Positions 41,870 through 52,421 of a DNA stretch of 64,000 nucleotides are shown piece after piece. The position numbers and the translations under genes are program-made. The notes under the pieces were generated by a model. That model saw only the letters and a list, made by a program, of their open reading frames with translations. It did not search any database and had not been told where the DNA came from. The stretch comes from Henningerozyma blattae CBS 6284 (lineage: Eukaryota > Ascomycota > Saccharomycetes > Saccharomycetales > Saccharomycetaceae), in contig NC_020188.1 of assembly GCF_000315915.1 (NCBI RefSeq), positions 1,195,501 to 1,259,500 of the forward strand. Reading direction: 5' to 3'. Position 1 is the stretch's first letter, and every line of letters starts with the position of its first letter.

Positions 41870-43978
41870 CTATTCGTCATCAGCATCTTGATCATCATCG
41901 TTCAAACTTAGATGGAAATAATCATCTACGTTATTGGCGTCTTGGATAGTACCCAAATCACCTGGAGTCATGAAAACAGCGCTATTGGAAATACTATTTG
42001 CTCTTTCACGAGGAGAGCCAGGTACAGATAAAGGTCTTGCAATTTTCAATTTCTTGCCACCAGCCAAAGTGTCCATGTTTGTATCACTCAACTCTTCACC
42101 AATCAATTCTCTGAATTCGTCAGGGTAAGCTCTTCTTAGGGCTAATTGTCTAGCCTTGACGTATTCTAGACCCATTCTCTTCCAATCTAGTAAATCGGAT
42201 AATCTTTCAGTTCTATTTCTTTGGTTGATTCTTTGTCTTCTGTTTTTCTTGACGAATTCTTCCATGTAATCGACCAATTGTTCGACAGATTCATCTGGGG
42301 CTTTGAAACGACGGTCGACGATGTAAATACCGTAATCCTTGGCTTGGTTAGTTTCAATCAAATCTTCCATATAGGCACCGAAACCGGACAAGTTTGTAGT
42401 AATAGATGGGACACCCATAACAGTACATTCTGCTGGTGTGTAACCCCATGGTTCGTAGTAAGATGGGAAAACACCCAAATGACAACCTCTGACGAATTCA
42501 TCATAGTCCAAGCCTAAGATTGGGTTGTTAGCATTCAAAAATTCAGGATGGAAAATAATCTTGACTGGGTCTGAAGGTTGGTTGAACAATTGGACGTGTC
42601 TTATTTGGTTCAAAATTGGATCTGTAGAGTCGTTAACCATGTTGTGAGTGACAATTGGTGGTAATTCACCTTGTGGTCTTCTCAATGCAAGGGTACGTTT
42701 CTTTAACAAGACCTTGTCTGATTGTTTCAAGAGTTCATCTAAATCGGTAGGTAATTCAGTGGTGACACCCATGTGAGGATATTTCATTGCATGATCAAAG
42801 ATTCTCTTACCAATCAAATCAGTGACTTCCTTAACTGTGTTTTCTAATTGTGAGACGACGGCTTGACCTCTTAAAGCTTCGACAGTGAATGAATTGGTTG
42901 GGGCAGGCATGATGATGAAGGCGACGACGTGCATTTTGGAGCCAGCGACCTTTAATCTATAATTTAATCTTGCTAGAGCTTCAATGAACATATCGGCACC
43001 TTTATTTTTGTATTCGTATCTACCGGCGATGAAGAAGTATAATGTGTTATCCAAATCGAAATCAAAGGCACCATGGAAATGGCCCCTGACGAATTCGTTA
43101 ATTTTTTCCTTCTTTATAGCGTGCAAGTTTTGGAATTCATGAACAGCTTGGAATTTGACAACGTTCAACCCGTTTGGCAAGATACCATCAGGTTTTCTCT
43201 TTAACAAATGTTCGGCCTCTAGAGCGGTAATTTGAGAAACAGTGGTAAAGACATCAGCAGTGTGAGCAGCAGCACGTTCGACACAATAACGGTGGTAAAT
43301 ACCTCTCTTACCGGCCTCACGATCGACATCAACAGATTCTAAAGTGTTGTAGAAATCAACATTACCAGCAGCACACAAGTATCTACCCAACAAAGTGGCA
43401 TGTGTGGTGAAGATAGTCACGACATCAATACGTCTCTTTCTACACAATGGCAAGGCGACACCGGCCAACCATTCGTGACAATGAGCAATGATGGCATGTT
43501 GAGTATCCAAATGAGCCAATTCACCCAAGAACCAAGCAACAGTGTAACCCAATAAGATAGCATCATTAGTTTCAGTATCATTTTCTGGAGATGGAATACC
43601 CACCAAGGACCACAAGTCAGTTTTCCACTCATTTAAATAGCCGGAAACGGAACTCAAGTCGAAAAGCAACACACGAGGAGAACCTTCGACCAACCAACGA
43701 CCATATACAAAACGGACACCACGGTCACTCATGGAACGAAGAGTTTGTTGGATTGGGTTCAATTCACCAGGGAAAGTTTCAGGGTCGTTCCAGTCCAATG
43801 GGTCGACTTCGGTCTGGTAAGTAGCATGGTTCAATGGACCCAATAGAGTGTAGTTATCACGGTATTGACGGACAGTAATTGGAGCTTTACTTTTCAAAAC
43901 AGAATAAATCCCACCAACACGGTTGGCAACTTCTGTGGCGACTTCAAAGAGCAGATGGTTTTGTAGATCACGGGTCAT
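41870..43978 (-). CDS. GSY1: Glycogen synthase
   Basis: A 702-residue GT3-family glycogen synthase transferring glucose from UDP-glucose to glycogen. The N-terminus [20 protein letters not shown] with the downstream KSKAP forms the donor-site loop. The C-terminal lobe has [14 protein letters not shown], the GT3 active-site glutamate motif. A cluster of arginines in [19 protein letters not shown] and ALRRAYP is the glucose-6-phosphate regulatory helix. The tail [15 protein letters not shown] with a nearby MTPGDLG holds the phosphorylation sites used by Pho85-Pcl and other kinases. S. cerevisiae Gsy1 and Gsy2 are 708 and 705 residues. Codon use is highly biased compared with its neighbours, as expected for an abundant enzyme. 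The position between CMK1 and AIP5 equals YFR015C. Confidence 0.96.
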   Translation of the reverse strand: MTRDLQNHLLFEVATEVANRVGGIYSVLKSKAPITVRQYRDNYTLLGPLNHATYQTEVDPLDWNDPETFPGELNPIQQTLRSMSDRGVRFVYGRWLVEGSPRVLLFDLSSVSGYLNEWKTDLWSLVGIPSPENDTETNDAILLGYTVAWFLGELAHLDTQHAIIAHCHEWLAGVALPLCRKRRIDVVTIFTTHATLLGRYLCAAGNVDFYNTLESVDVDREAGKRGIYHRYCVERAAAHTADVFTTVSQITALEAEHLLKRKPDGILPNGLNVVKFQAVHEFQNLHAIKKEKINEFVRGHFHGAFDFDLDNTLYFFIAGRYEYKNKGADMFIEALARLNYRLKVAGSKMHVVAFIIMPAPTNSFTVEALRGQAVVSQLENTVKEVTDLIGKRIFDHAMKYPHMGVTTELPTDLDELLKQSDKVLLKKRTLALRRPQGELPPIVTHNMVNDSTDPILNQIRHVQLFNQPSDPVKIIFHPEFLNANNPILGLDYDEFVRGCHLGVFPSYYEPWGYTPAECTVMGVPSITTNLSGFGAYMEDLIETNQAKDYGIYIVDRRFKAPDESVEQLVDYMEEFVKKNRRQRINQRNRTERLSDLLDWKRMGLEYVKARQLALRRAYPDEFRELIGEELSDTNMDTLAGGKKLKIARPLSVPGSPRERANSISNSAVFMTPGDLGTIQDANNVDDYFHLSLNDDDQDADDE

Positions 43979-44296
43979 GCTATGCTGTGATGTGTTTAGC
44001 TTCTGATAGAAAGATTGATGGATTAATAGAGTAATTGATAAACTGCGATACTGCTTTGGATTTTTTGCTTTTTGAATTTTGAGTTTCGCATACTATTTCA
44101 GCTCCATTATACAATCTGCCTCCCTTATATATACGTCGGATCGCCCCGCATTCACCAGAACCGTTGCGCAGCACGCCACTACATTGTGTTTGTCATTCTT
44201 ACCTTGTTACTCTCTGTCTCACCATTCCTCCACTCTGTCTCACCCTTCCTCCACTCTGTCTCACCCTTCCTCCACTCTTCCTCCTCTCCTCTCCCT
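43979..44296. promoter_or_regulatory. GSY1 promoter with pyrimidine tandem repeat
   Basis: Short spacer between AIP5 and GSY1, both minus strand. It contains a TATATATA box near 44127-44134, about 150 bp upstream of the GSY1 ATG. It also has three tandem copies of a roughly 20-bp unit, CACTCTGTCTCACCCTTCCTC, around 44212-44280. The repeat lies between the AIP5 stop and the GSY1 TATA box. Confidence 0.55.
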
Positions 44297-47200
44297 TTAC
44301 ATCCCGCCCAGCAATTCCCGCAGCGTGCCGTCCTCGTTGGCTTGTTCTACTTGCTCCCACCCGAGAACCACTTCGTCTACAAATAATACATTACCATCAT
44401 TATTTCCCACGCCGTACACCACTGCCGGCAACTCACGGCCACGAGCCACGCGCCGCCACGTGCGCCGTGCGGCCGTGTCTGTGCCCAAGTCGCGGAACTC
44501 GTGAGCGATTCGGTTCGCACTTAGGATCGTCGCCAGCCGGTTTGTACGGGGCATCATGTGGAACCCACCGCCAGCCAGCGATGTGTAGACGAGCACGGAG
44601 GACTGTGCGGCTGCGCGGCCTTCTGTGTGTGGTGGGGTCTCTGCGGGACGTGCTGCGGCAGCTTCTGTGCGCGGGGTCTTTTGGAGCGGGGTCTCTGCAG
44701 TGGCAATAGTCCCCACCGCGTCGGCGCTGTCAAACCCGCCTGCCAGTTCAAGCTCGCGTAGAAGAGCCTCGGTCTCGTCGTAGATCCGGGCAATGGCCGT
44801 TTTGGGCTGGGGCGGAACATTCTCGGCTGCGTCATTGCCGGGGGCTGTGGCTGTTTCTGTGGCTGTTTCTGTAGCTGTTTCTGTGACTATTTCCGGAACG
44901 GGTTCGGGCTGGGTGGGTATTACGTCAGACACGGTTCCCGTTTCGCTCGCAGCATTCCTGTTTGAGTCAGATCTGTTTCCCGTTTGGTCGATTGCGGTGC
45001 TGTTTGTGTCTGGGCTGTTTCCTGATGCGGTATCATTGTGTGAGTCTACAGTCCCGCTAGACAATGGTTTTTCCGGGTCGATTTTATCAATTTTATCAAT
45101 TTTATCAATTTTATCAATTTTGTTTACTTGGTTTACTTGGTTTGCTTCGTTTGCTTCGTTTGCTTCGGTTGTCTTGCGGCCGATAGATAGGGGCGGCTCT
45201 GCGTTTAGGGGTGTGTCCAGGTTTGTGTTAGGTGTTTCTGCAGGCTCCATTGTGGGTGGGTCGATTGCTTCTTGTGATTGTGGTGGCTCTGTCTCGGGCT
45301 GTGCTGGCTCCACTTCGGGTTCTACTGGCTCTTTCTCAGGCAATGGCTCCACAGCTGATGATTCATTAGTTGGCAGGATATCAGGTTGTGAATCAACAAT
45401 AGTAGTCTCATCTTGGGTCTCATCAATCGTTGCCCCAGTATCGATTGCAATTGCATTGGCGTCTGGGCTTGCTTCTCCATTCGCGTCTGGGCTTGCTTCT
45501 CCATTCGCCCCTGTGCTTGTGTTTACATCTGCAACAGTAGTGGCACCATCAATCTCACCTAAATACTCCTCTATCCCATCCATGATGGAATCCAAATCAA
45601 TGTTCTTTTGGGCAATACTATCAACACCAGCATTCTTGTCCTTGTCCTTGTCCTTGTCCTTGGCCTTACCTTTGCCCTTGTTCTTTTTCTTCTTGTTTTT
45701 ACTCTTTTTTTTCTTTTTCTTCTCAACGGAGTTATTACTTGTATTGGTGGTAGACTCCATCATAACGGGATCTTCCATTGTATCGGTGTTTGATATGGTA
45801 GTTGATTTGACAACATCAGCATCACTTGTAATTGTACTTGGTGTTTCTACTACACTGGAAGGAGTTTCTTTGTCATTTGATGATGACTCGGCAATGGCAA
45901 CGAGGGGGTCCGTTTTAGTATCTGTAATAGATGATTCAGTGATCTTGCAGTTGGTAACATCATCGGAAGAACTTTCAATACCTTCTGGTGGTTTGATACG
46001 AGATTCAATAGTAGAGGATTTTTTCTTGTTAGTTTCAAAAGAAGTAGTTGCGGCGGTTGGTTCGGCAGTGGCAATTGGTGATTCGGCAGTAACAGGTATA
46101 GATTCAACAGATGTAGTTGAAATTGGTGTTTCCACAGGAATGGATTTTAATTTAACATCACCATTGATCGATGCAATTGGTGTCTCTACAATCTCATCGT
46201 TTGATTTCACACTAGCAATCTTCGATTCAAGTGATGAAAGTTCAATCGTGGATCCCATAGTGGCCACATCTGATGCTATAGTGACATTATTAGATTCCAC
46301 AGAAGAAATATCCATTGATAATTCTTCAGGAGCAGTTTTGGATCCAACAGAAGCAGTGGGAGTGGCAATTGATGATGGGGTTTCAGGAATAATTTTTGAT
46401 TTTATATCATCAATTGATGGGTCCATGGTTGTAGCTTTTGATTCAATATTGGTTTTGTTTGATGAGTTGGTAATAGTAACTGGTGGTTCTGGAGTACCAG
46501 TAGTAATTGATGATTCTAAAGTAGTAGTATTTAATTCTATAGTATCACTTGACATTTCTAGAGTGTCATCTGGTGCTTCCACAGAGACAACATCATTCGT
46601 ACTGGCGCTGGCACTCGCCTCTTCCAAAGGTACATTAGAATTAGATATAGGGAGGCCTCGCATTGGAATTTCTTTTAGAAAAGTTTCTATTTTTCTCATT
46701 TTTTTCTCATTTTTTTCTCATTTTTTTCTCATTTTTTTCTCATCGTTGTCCTTCAAAACTCCCCCAATTTCCTCTTCTTCTTCGACAAGTGGTTGATTGT
46801 TCAAAGTCAAATTAGTAGAGGAAGCTGCAGTTTGTAAATCGTTTTGAGATATGGTATAATTATTAGTATATCTAGAAGATTCTTCATCTGGATATGATGT
46901 ATCATTATTATTATCAAATGTAATATCATCAATAGAATTGGTAATAGAATGAGATGAGATATTTTTAAAAGTATTGGCAATTGGATTGGATCCACCAGAA
47001 ACACTCTTTTTTTTAGGATCACGACTTAGAGATCTACTTAAGGATCTCAAATAATCAGTAGAGGAGCTTCTAAACGAAGATCTTCCATGGCGTTGATCAT
47101 CGGTTTCACTTTCATTTTCATTAGTAATTGATTGATAAGAATCACCACGAGCTAAATGTGGTTTATGCGATTGATTGACAATTAATTCACCAAACGAATT

Positions 47201-47863
47201 TCTAACAGCTTCATTTTTGGAATCCAAATTGGATCTTAATGATTGATTGTTTGAACGTTGAGGTGAAGCATATCCAGAATCATCAATTGGATCAGTAGTA
47301 GTGACTAAATTAGTAGCAGAATTAGAATTGGATTTGGTGATTTCTAATAAAGAAGTCGATGAAGATAATAAATCTTTGTTTTTCAATTTTTGTTCTTCTA
47401 AAAATTTCAATTTTTCAATTTCTAATTTCTTGGCATTAGCAATTTTTTCATCTCTATCATCTTTAATGCCTTGCTTTTGGAAATTATTTAATTTATAATC
47501 TTCTTCTTCACCTTCAATTTTTTCGAAAAGAACAGAATTGATTTCCCCTGGAATATCACCATCAGGATTCAAATTGATTTCATCACTTAATAAAGCACCA
47601 GTCTTGTTCAAATCATCCAAATTTGTATAAGAATGTTGTTGCTTGGGATTGTCTGATTGGTTATTATCAAAGAATTCAAATTCATCTTTCACTTCTTTAG
47701 AATTGTTGTTCAAAGGAGAATGGATCTTGTGTAAAAGATTTTTGGATGAAGGGTTCGAAGTTAAAATAAGTTCTTCATCTTCTAATTTAGGTGAGCTTTT
47801 ATCGTCTATATCCCTGATGGATAAGCCAACTAATGACTGAGTAGTTTTTGATACTGGATCCAT
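44297..47863 (-). CDS. AIP5: Aip5, actin-nucleation cofactor, interrupted by in-frame TGA
   Basis: Two open frames, 46718-47863 (381 residues) and 44297-46699 (800 residues), lie in the same reading frame and are separated only by one TGA at 46720-46718. Together they give about 1187 codons, close to the 1233 of S. cerevisiae YFR016C (Aip5), and the neighbour GSY1 is the same. Aip5 is a large disordered polarisome protein that promotes actin assembly with the formin Bni1 and ends in a glutaredoxin-like domain. Here the last 100 residues (VLYTS-like start LVYTSLAGGGF, then TNRLATILSANRIAHEFRDL and ending LRELLGGM) fit that fold but lack a CxxC pair. The middle has tandem repeats (KID, NEA, TETA, GEASPDAN, KD). 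The distal 700 bp is GC-rich, unlike anything else here. The TGA lies in an 11-bp repeat. Confidence 0.88.
46693..46745 (-). repeat. 11-bp tandem repeat (x4) inside AIP5
   Basis: On the coding strand the unit AAAAAAATGAG occurs four times in a row. One copy would be open and keep both halves of AIP5 in frame (EKKMRKIET). Adding three copies adds 33 bp, so the frame returns, but the second phase reads TGA. Confidence 0.93.
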
Positions 47864-49080
47864 AATAAATAAAGTAAAGTCTGGTGTGTTTACTGTTGTT
47901 GTTTTTTTGCTATGTTTTTTTTTTTTGGCTTTTCAATTTGGCTAGGAATAAAATTGAAATATGTATAGTAATGTACTACGTTTATTTAAAAAAAAAAAAA
48001 AAAAATTAATTGATTTTAATTGAAACGTGCTAGGTCAAGAAAGATTTACTTGATAAGAAGAAACCCTTATAGATGTATAATTGATAACTTTAGATAAGAA
48101 AACTTTATCCCTTATCGAAATGACTTATCCATCTTTGAAGCTGCTAGATAGATAGACGAAGAGGCAAGCCCAGGCTTGGAGTTTGCCAATATTCAATATT
48201 CGAAAGCCAGATCAATGACTAGAACGAAAGCCCGTTTGAGATTGCGAAATTAAATTGGGTCCGACAAGATTTGTTAGAAAAAAAATACGAGAAAAAAAAT
48301 AACGAGAAAAAAAAAAAAAAAAAAAATAAAAAATGAAAGCGGTGCGTGGGTTTCATAGCGTGCAGAGAATAGGCCGTACAAAATAACGTGTGGCTACTAA
48401 ATTTGGAAGCAAGAGGTTAAAGAATAATAGGATTTGAAAAATTAAGCATTGGGATAGTAATTGACTACTACTACTTGAATTAGAGATTACACATGTATAA
48501 AGGTATTTGTGTATGTAAATGAATCAGACAAATGTTTCAACAATGATATTTTGCATGTATATATGAAGAACCAAACTTTATTACACCTTTGCCAATTCAT
48601 TAAGCTATTAAAGTTTATTGAAATATCTGTGGCTTGATGAGTTTGCCAGTTTGTTTTACAAATATATATTATGTTCCCTAAATAAGAATAATAATTAAAA
48701 CTCTTTTAGCTTGCCAGATTCGGCCGAGACGACCTAACGCTTCACCATGTCACTAATTCAAGGACAAAAGAAACGACTGTAATTAACAAACCTGTTCGTT
48801 AGATTGTTCTTTTGAACTGTCACATGTCTTGTGTTACGGGTAGATAATTCGAATCACTGAATGAATGGTTAAACATATTTGCATATTAAAAATACGGTAG
48901 TTTGAGTCAAGCTTAAGTAATTTAGATATCCCTAGACATGTGAAACCTTCTCCACATGTTAGGAATTTCACATGTATTACTCCTAGATCCATTTAGAACT
49001 GGTAACACTTTCCAATATTGGTAGTCACAGCACTAAGAGGATACTGCTGACTTAGGACCCTTGAAGTTTACAAATACGGA
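47864..49080. other. Intergenic upstream of AIP5
   Basis: AIP5 promoter region with several long A/T tracts (about 47985-48006 and 48290-48330). No gene seen. A CACATGT motif recurs three times between about 48820 and 48980; meaning unknown. Confidence 0.4.
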
Positions 49081-49090
49081 AGCTCCGTGT

Positions 49091-49401
49091 TCCGCGGTTG
49101 CATGATTTCTACGACTTTCACGGTTCCGCGGATCCATGGATTCTTTTCACGTGCAAACTTATTGTTAATTTTTTTTTTTTTTGGTCTTTTCCTTTTCCAC
49201 GGATTCAACCATCTATGACCTTTGTTTTCCGCAGCGTAGTTTTAAATCCGCGGATGCATCGCCTCACATAATGCTTGGTCAGAATTCTTTGTAAGACTGG
49301 TGTTTTTACCAAATCGGATCATATCTTTGTTTTTTTGGATCCAGCTTGTGAAAAAATTTCTGGTCCATCGGGCAAATTCTTGCAATCCGTTGGTCCGTGG
49401 A
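49091..49401. promoter_or_regulatory. Cluster of pleiotropic drug response elements (PDRE)
   Basis: Four perfect matches to the Pdr1/Pdr3 site TCCGYGGA or its reverse complement: TCCGCGGA at 49125-49132, TCCACGGA at 49196-49203, TCCGCGGA at 49247-49254 and TCCGTGGA at 49394-49401. A 7-of-8 match, TCCGCGGT, is at 49091-49098. A TATATATATA run near 49510-49520 follows. In yeasts such clusters mark promoters of multidrug-resistance genes. The only nearby downstream plus-strand candidate is the tiny ORF at 49654. Confidence 0.75.
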
Positions 49402-49653
49402 TATAATAAACAAAGGCACATGGGAACATTTAAGTAAGGAATGCTTAGTGATGAGAATGTGTTTATGTTTATAAAATAGAGATTGGTGGGTGCCTATAAT
49501 TTGACATATAATATATATATATACGTGTATGTGTGGTCAATTATACAAGTTTTAAATATTTTTTATTTTTCGAAAATAAATAAAATAATCATCATCATCG
49601 ATTGTTCTTCCTTACAAGACAAAAATATATTCACTCTACACCTCTCATCTATC

Positions 49654-49807
49654 ATGAACAAGTTACTCAACGCTCTAAGACCAAGCAATCATATCAATAG
49701 ATTGAAAAAACAATGCTTAAAAACATGAAAGTAACAATCAAGTTATTACTATTCAAGATTTAATAAACAGACAGAACGAGGAATACAACCTTCAGATGTC
49801 AAGTTGA
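49654..49807 (+). CDS. Tiny ORF downstream of PDRE cluster, apparently +1 frameshifted
   Basis: An ATG opens 24 codons (MNKLLNALRPSNHINRLKKQ...) to a TGA at 49726-49728. If one base is skipped in the A run just before that stop, the reading continues as KHESNNQVITIQDLINRQNE and ends at 49805-49807, giving about 50 residues of plausible alpha-helical, charged protein. Either a single-base indel in A5 has killed the gene, the assembly has an error, or there is a real frameshift. The preceding PDREs make me think of the small Pdr1-regulated yeast proteins (the CIS1/YLR346C and YGR035C pair), but that is inference from promoter type and size only. Confidence 0.35.
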
Positions 49808-50744
49808 GAGCCATTACATTATGCACACTATTTTTTTTTTCTTTTCAGCAGGTATTCCATTATACATATTCGTTCTTCAACCATCCAGTTCGTCATACAA
49901 GCGTTCTTTTTTAGCATTGCTTAAAATAGCACATATACTCATATAGATTTTTGTACATTATTTAATTGCATCAATGTTCCTTATAGGTTCATTCACCCAG
50001 TCATTTTAATATAACTTTGTTTGATATTTTATTATTATTATTATTATTTATTATTAACAAGGCAGGCAAAAACTGCGTGTTTTCTCTGTCTCGGTTATCT
50101 CCAAATCAAGTGACTAGATACGTATACCCCAATAAATTATTGAATGGAAATTCAATAATCCAAGAAATTAGAATTATGTCAAAGGCTTGCCTATTATAAA
50201 GCCTAGTCTTTATTTATATATATATATATATCTAAAAATAGTACGCTATTTAGTGGCTTATCCCGCAATTCTAGATCCTCGTATAGTATTTTAATTTTTT
50301 TTTGACACTTCAGTTTTCCTCGTCGTTAAAAGCTAAGCCCGTTCTTAACTTTGGGAATATCTCCGCGTTGAAAAAAAAAAAAAACTCCGGAAAGAGGCTG
50401 AAAATATTATAATATATATATTATTGAAATTGCCTTGTAAGGTTATAAAGAAGCCTCACATATATCCAAGGCAACCTTATAGATCTTTTGGGTGATGGTA
50501 TAGCTATTTTGGGTAATTACATTCAGGTAAATTAAAGGATAGTATTATTGATCAACACTTCCGCGGTCCCCATCCCTAACGTTTACTTGTACGCAGAATC
50601 ATACGCAATCTTAAAAATAGATCTAGTCCTAGTTCAATTGACGTCGTAAAATATATATATATATATATATTAAAGAAAATTATTATATCTTGTCAAATAA
50701 TGGTACTGTAAATTTGTACCACAACAACCAATAATTATTCAAAG
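49808..50744. other. Intergenic upstream of the IGD1-like gene
   Basis: AT-rich, with ATT-triplet (about 50032-50053) and TA repeats (50216-50230, 50652-50670). A 60-codon frame at 50017-50199 has protein-like content in its second half (SPNQVTRYVYPNKLLNGNS) but no ATG near it, so I leave it uncalled. Another TTCCGCGG lies at about 50551. Confidence 0.4.
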
Positions 50745-51269
50745 ATGAGCGATAACATTTCCAATAAATTCAATTCATTCTGTAAAAAAATACCCAGTTA
50801 TTTAAGTATTAAAAATAATAAATTTTTAAATAATTATCAACAATCACATAGTCAAGTAATAACAAGAGAAGATTTATTAAATGATTTCCGTAATGAACAA
50901 TTGCAAAAATTTCAACAAGATAATATGTCGTATTTAAATTCAAATAACTCTATAAATCAATTCGATTATGAATATAGTTTAAAATCGGGTAATACTGACG
51001 AAGTGGTGAATGATAAGATAAGGAGGAGCACGATACCAAAGAGTACGATACCAACTATTAAGATAACAGATGGTGATACAGTTATACTTAGTAAATGTAC
51101 CTCTAATATAACTGAATATTATTCTAAAAATGAGCGAACGACTCAAAATAATATGTCGAATTGTCTTTATAAATCTAAATCGGATATGGTAGTTTCTCGA
51201 ACCAAATCCAAAACTGAGTCGGGCGTGGATGAATCTGGGACACCCTATATATCATTATCATTTGAATAA
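50745..51269 (+). CDS. IGD1: Igd1-like protein (glycogen debranching inhibitor family)
   Basis: A 174-residue hydrophilic protein from an ATG after an A-rich leader. The core ITREDLLNDFRNEQLQKFQ followed by MSYLNSNNSINQFDYEY looks like a conserved module, and the end SGTPYISLSFE is hydrophobic. I assign it mainly by position: it follows CMK1-GSY1-AIP5, where S. cerevisiae has YFR017C (Igd1, 195 residues, which inhibits the debranching enzyme Gdb1). The ohnolog YOL024W is near DIS3, and DIS3 is also on this side of the window. Size and disorder fit. Orientation differs from S. cerevisiae, where YFR017C is on the same strand as GSY1. No catalytic motif is expected. Confidence 0.5.
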   Translation: MSDNISNKFNSFCKKIPSYLSIKNNKFLNNYQQSHSQVITREDLLNDFRNEQLQKFQQDNMSYLNSNNSINQFDYEYSLKSGNTDEVVNDKIRRSTIPKSTIPTIKITDGDTVILSKCTSNITEYYSKNERTTQNNMSNCLYKSKSDMVVSRTKSKTESGVDESGTPYISLSFE

Positions 51270-52273
51270 ATGTTTCAAATCATGAGATATATATTGCATA
51301 TTTACGAAACTTATCAAGACATTGGGCATCACGATTATTAAAACATGTTATTATACAGCTTGCATTTCACGACGTGTAGATCGAAGCAGGGTTATTTTTT
51401 TTATAGAAATTTAAATACAATTAACTATAAATATTTTTATCAACAAGTTATCTTTAAATACATTTTCGAGAAAGTAAATACAGTGGGGCATTCGCTTTTC
51501 TTACTTTGAAGTTATGGAGCTGTTTCTGCAGCAAATATTGTGTTCAATTCAGTTTGAGCTGGGGTAGTTTTTTTTGTTTTATTTGTTGGGAATGATAGTT
51601 TACATCTATAACTTGCCTCTGTTATTATTGCACCGTTAATTGATTCAGGAAACCCCAATTAGCAGAGCTATTAAGAAATTATAACCTCTCGTGAACTTTA
51701 ATGATTCTCTGTAGCCAAAGAAAAAAAAAATAAAATAAAGGGAAGTCTTTCAAGAGAATAATTCTTTATATTATGATAAGTTCAAATACCAATAAGACTG
51801 AGTAATTTGATTGTAAAATGAGTAGGTATATGAATTTTATCAAAAATACTGATGGTTACCATATGCATGAAAAAAAAAGTCAATCAAAATGGGGACACCC
51901 GTTTATTCAAACAATCAAGCCCATGTATGGAAATGGTAAATATTTCGGAATTTCTAAAAATAAACCATCGATGAAATGAAATAACATTCTAGATTTGAAA
52001 CGTAAGGGGGAAAACGTGGGGGAAGTGGCAAGATAAGGAAAAGGGTTGGATGAGTGAATCATATTGAGATACGTTTGGAAAAAGAAAAGAAAAGAGAAAA
52101 AATATTTAAATTTCTAAAAATATCTTTTTTGCTTTTGGAGTAATATTTGTTTACATTTATTTCAAAGAGCGATAAATTTAAAAACAACTAAGATTAAACT
52201 AAAAAAAGTAAATATCTACTACAAAATATAAACTATCACGTGACACCCCAGAATTCGGCCAAAAAAATTAAAC
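51270..52273. other. Intergenic between IGD1-like gene and tRNA pair
   Basis: About 1 kb of AT-rich DNA with no supported gene. A CACGTG lies about 40 bp past the tRNA-Gly 3' end, and an A7 run (52261-52267) forms the Pol III terminator for the minus-strand tRNAs. Confidence 0.45.
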
Positions 52274-52344
52274 TGCGCAAGCCCGGAATCGAACCGGGGG
52301 CCCAACGATGGCAACGTTGGATTTTACCACTAAACCACTTGCGC
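52274..52344 (-). tRNA. tRNA-Gly (GCC)
   Basis: 71 nt on the minus strand, GCGCAAGTGGTTTAG...CCGGGCTTGCGCA; the anticodon loop has GCC and the T loop GGTTCGATTCC. No intron. A T7 run follows 6 nt after the 3' end. Confidence 0.97.
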
Positions 52345-52348
52345 TGAC

Positions 52349-52421
52349 TGGACGAGTCCGGAGTCGAACCGAAGACCTCTCCCATGCTAAGGGAGCGCGC
52401 TACCAACTACGCCACACGCCC
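52349..52421 (-). tRNA. tRNA-Ala (AGC)
   Basis: 73 nt on the minus strand, GGGCGTGTGGCGTAGTTGG...GGACTCGTCCA, with anticodon AGC in CTCCCTTAGCATGGGAG. It ends only 4 nt (GTCA) before the start of tRNA-Gly, with no T run between them. Confidence 0.97.

Noticed and set aside
44793..46796. 667-codon plus-strand frame opposite AIP5
   Set aside because: It is the antisense shadow of AIP5: Ser/Val/Leu-rich mirror of Asp/Glu/Thr-rich repeats, and AIP5 is supported by synteny and domain content.
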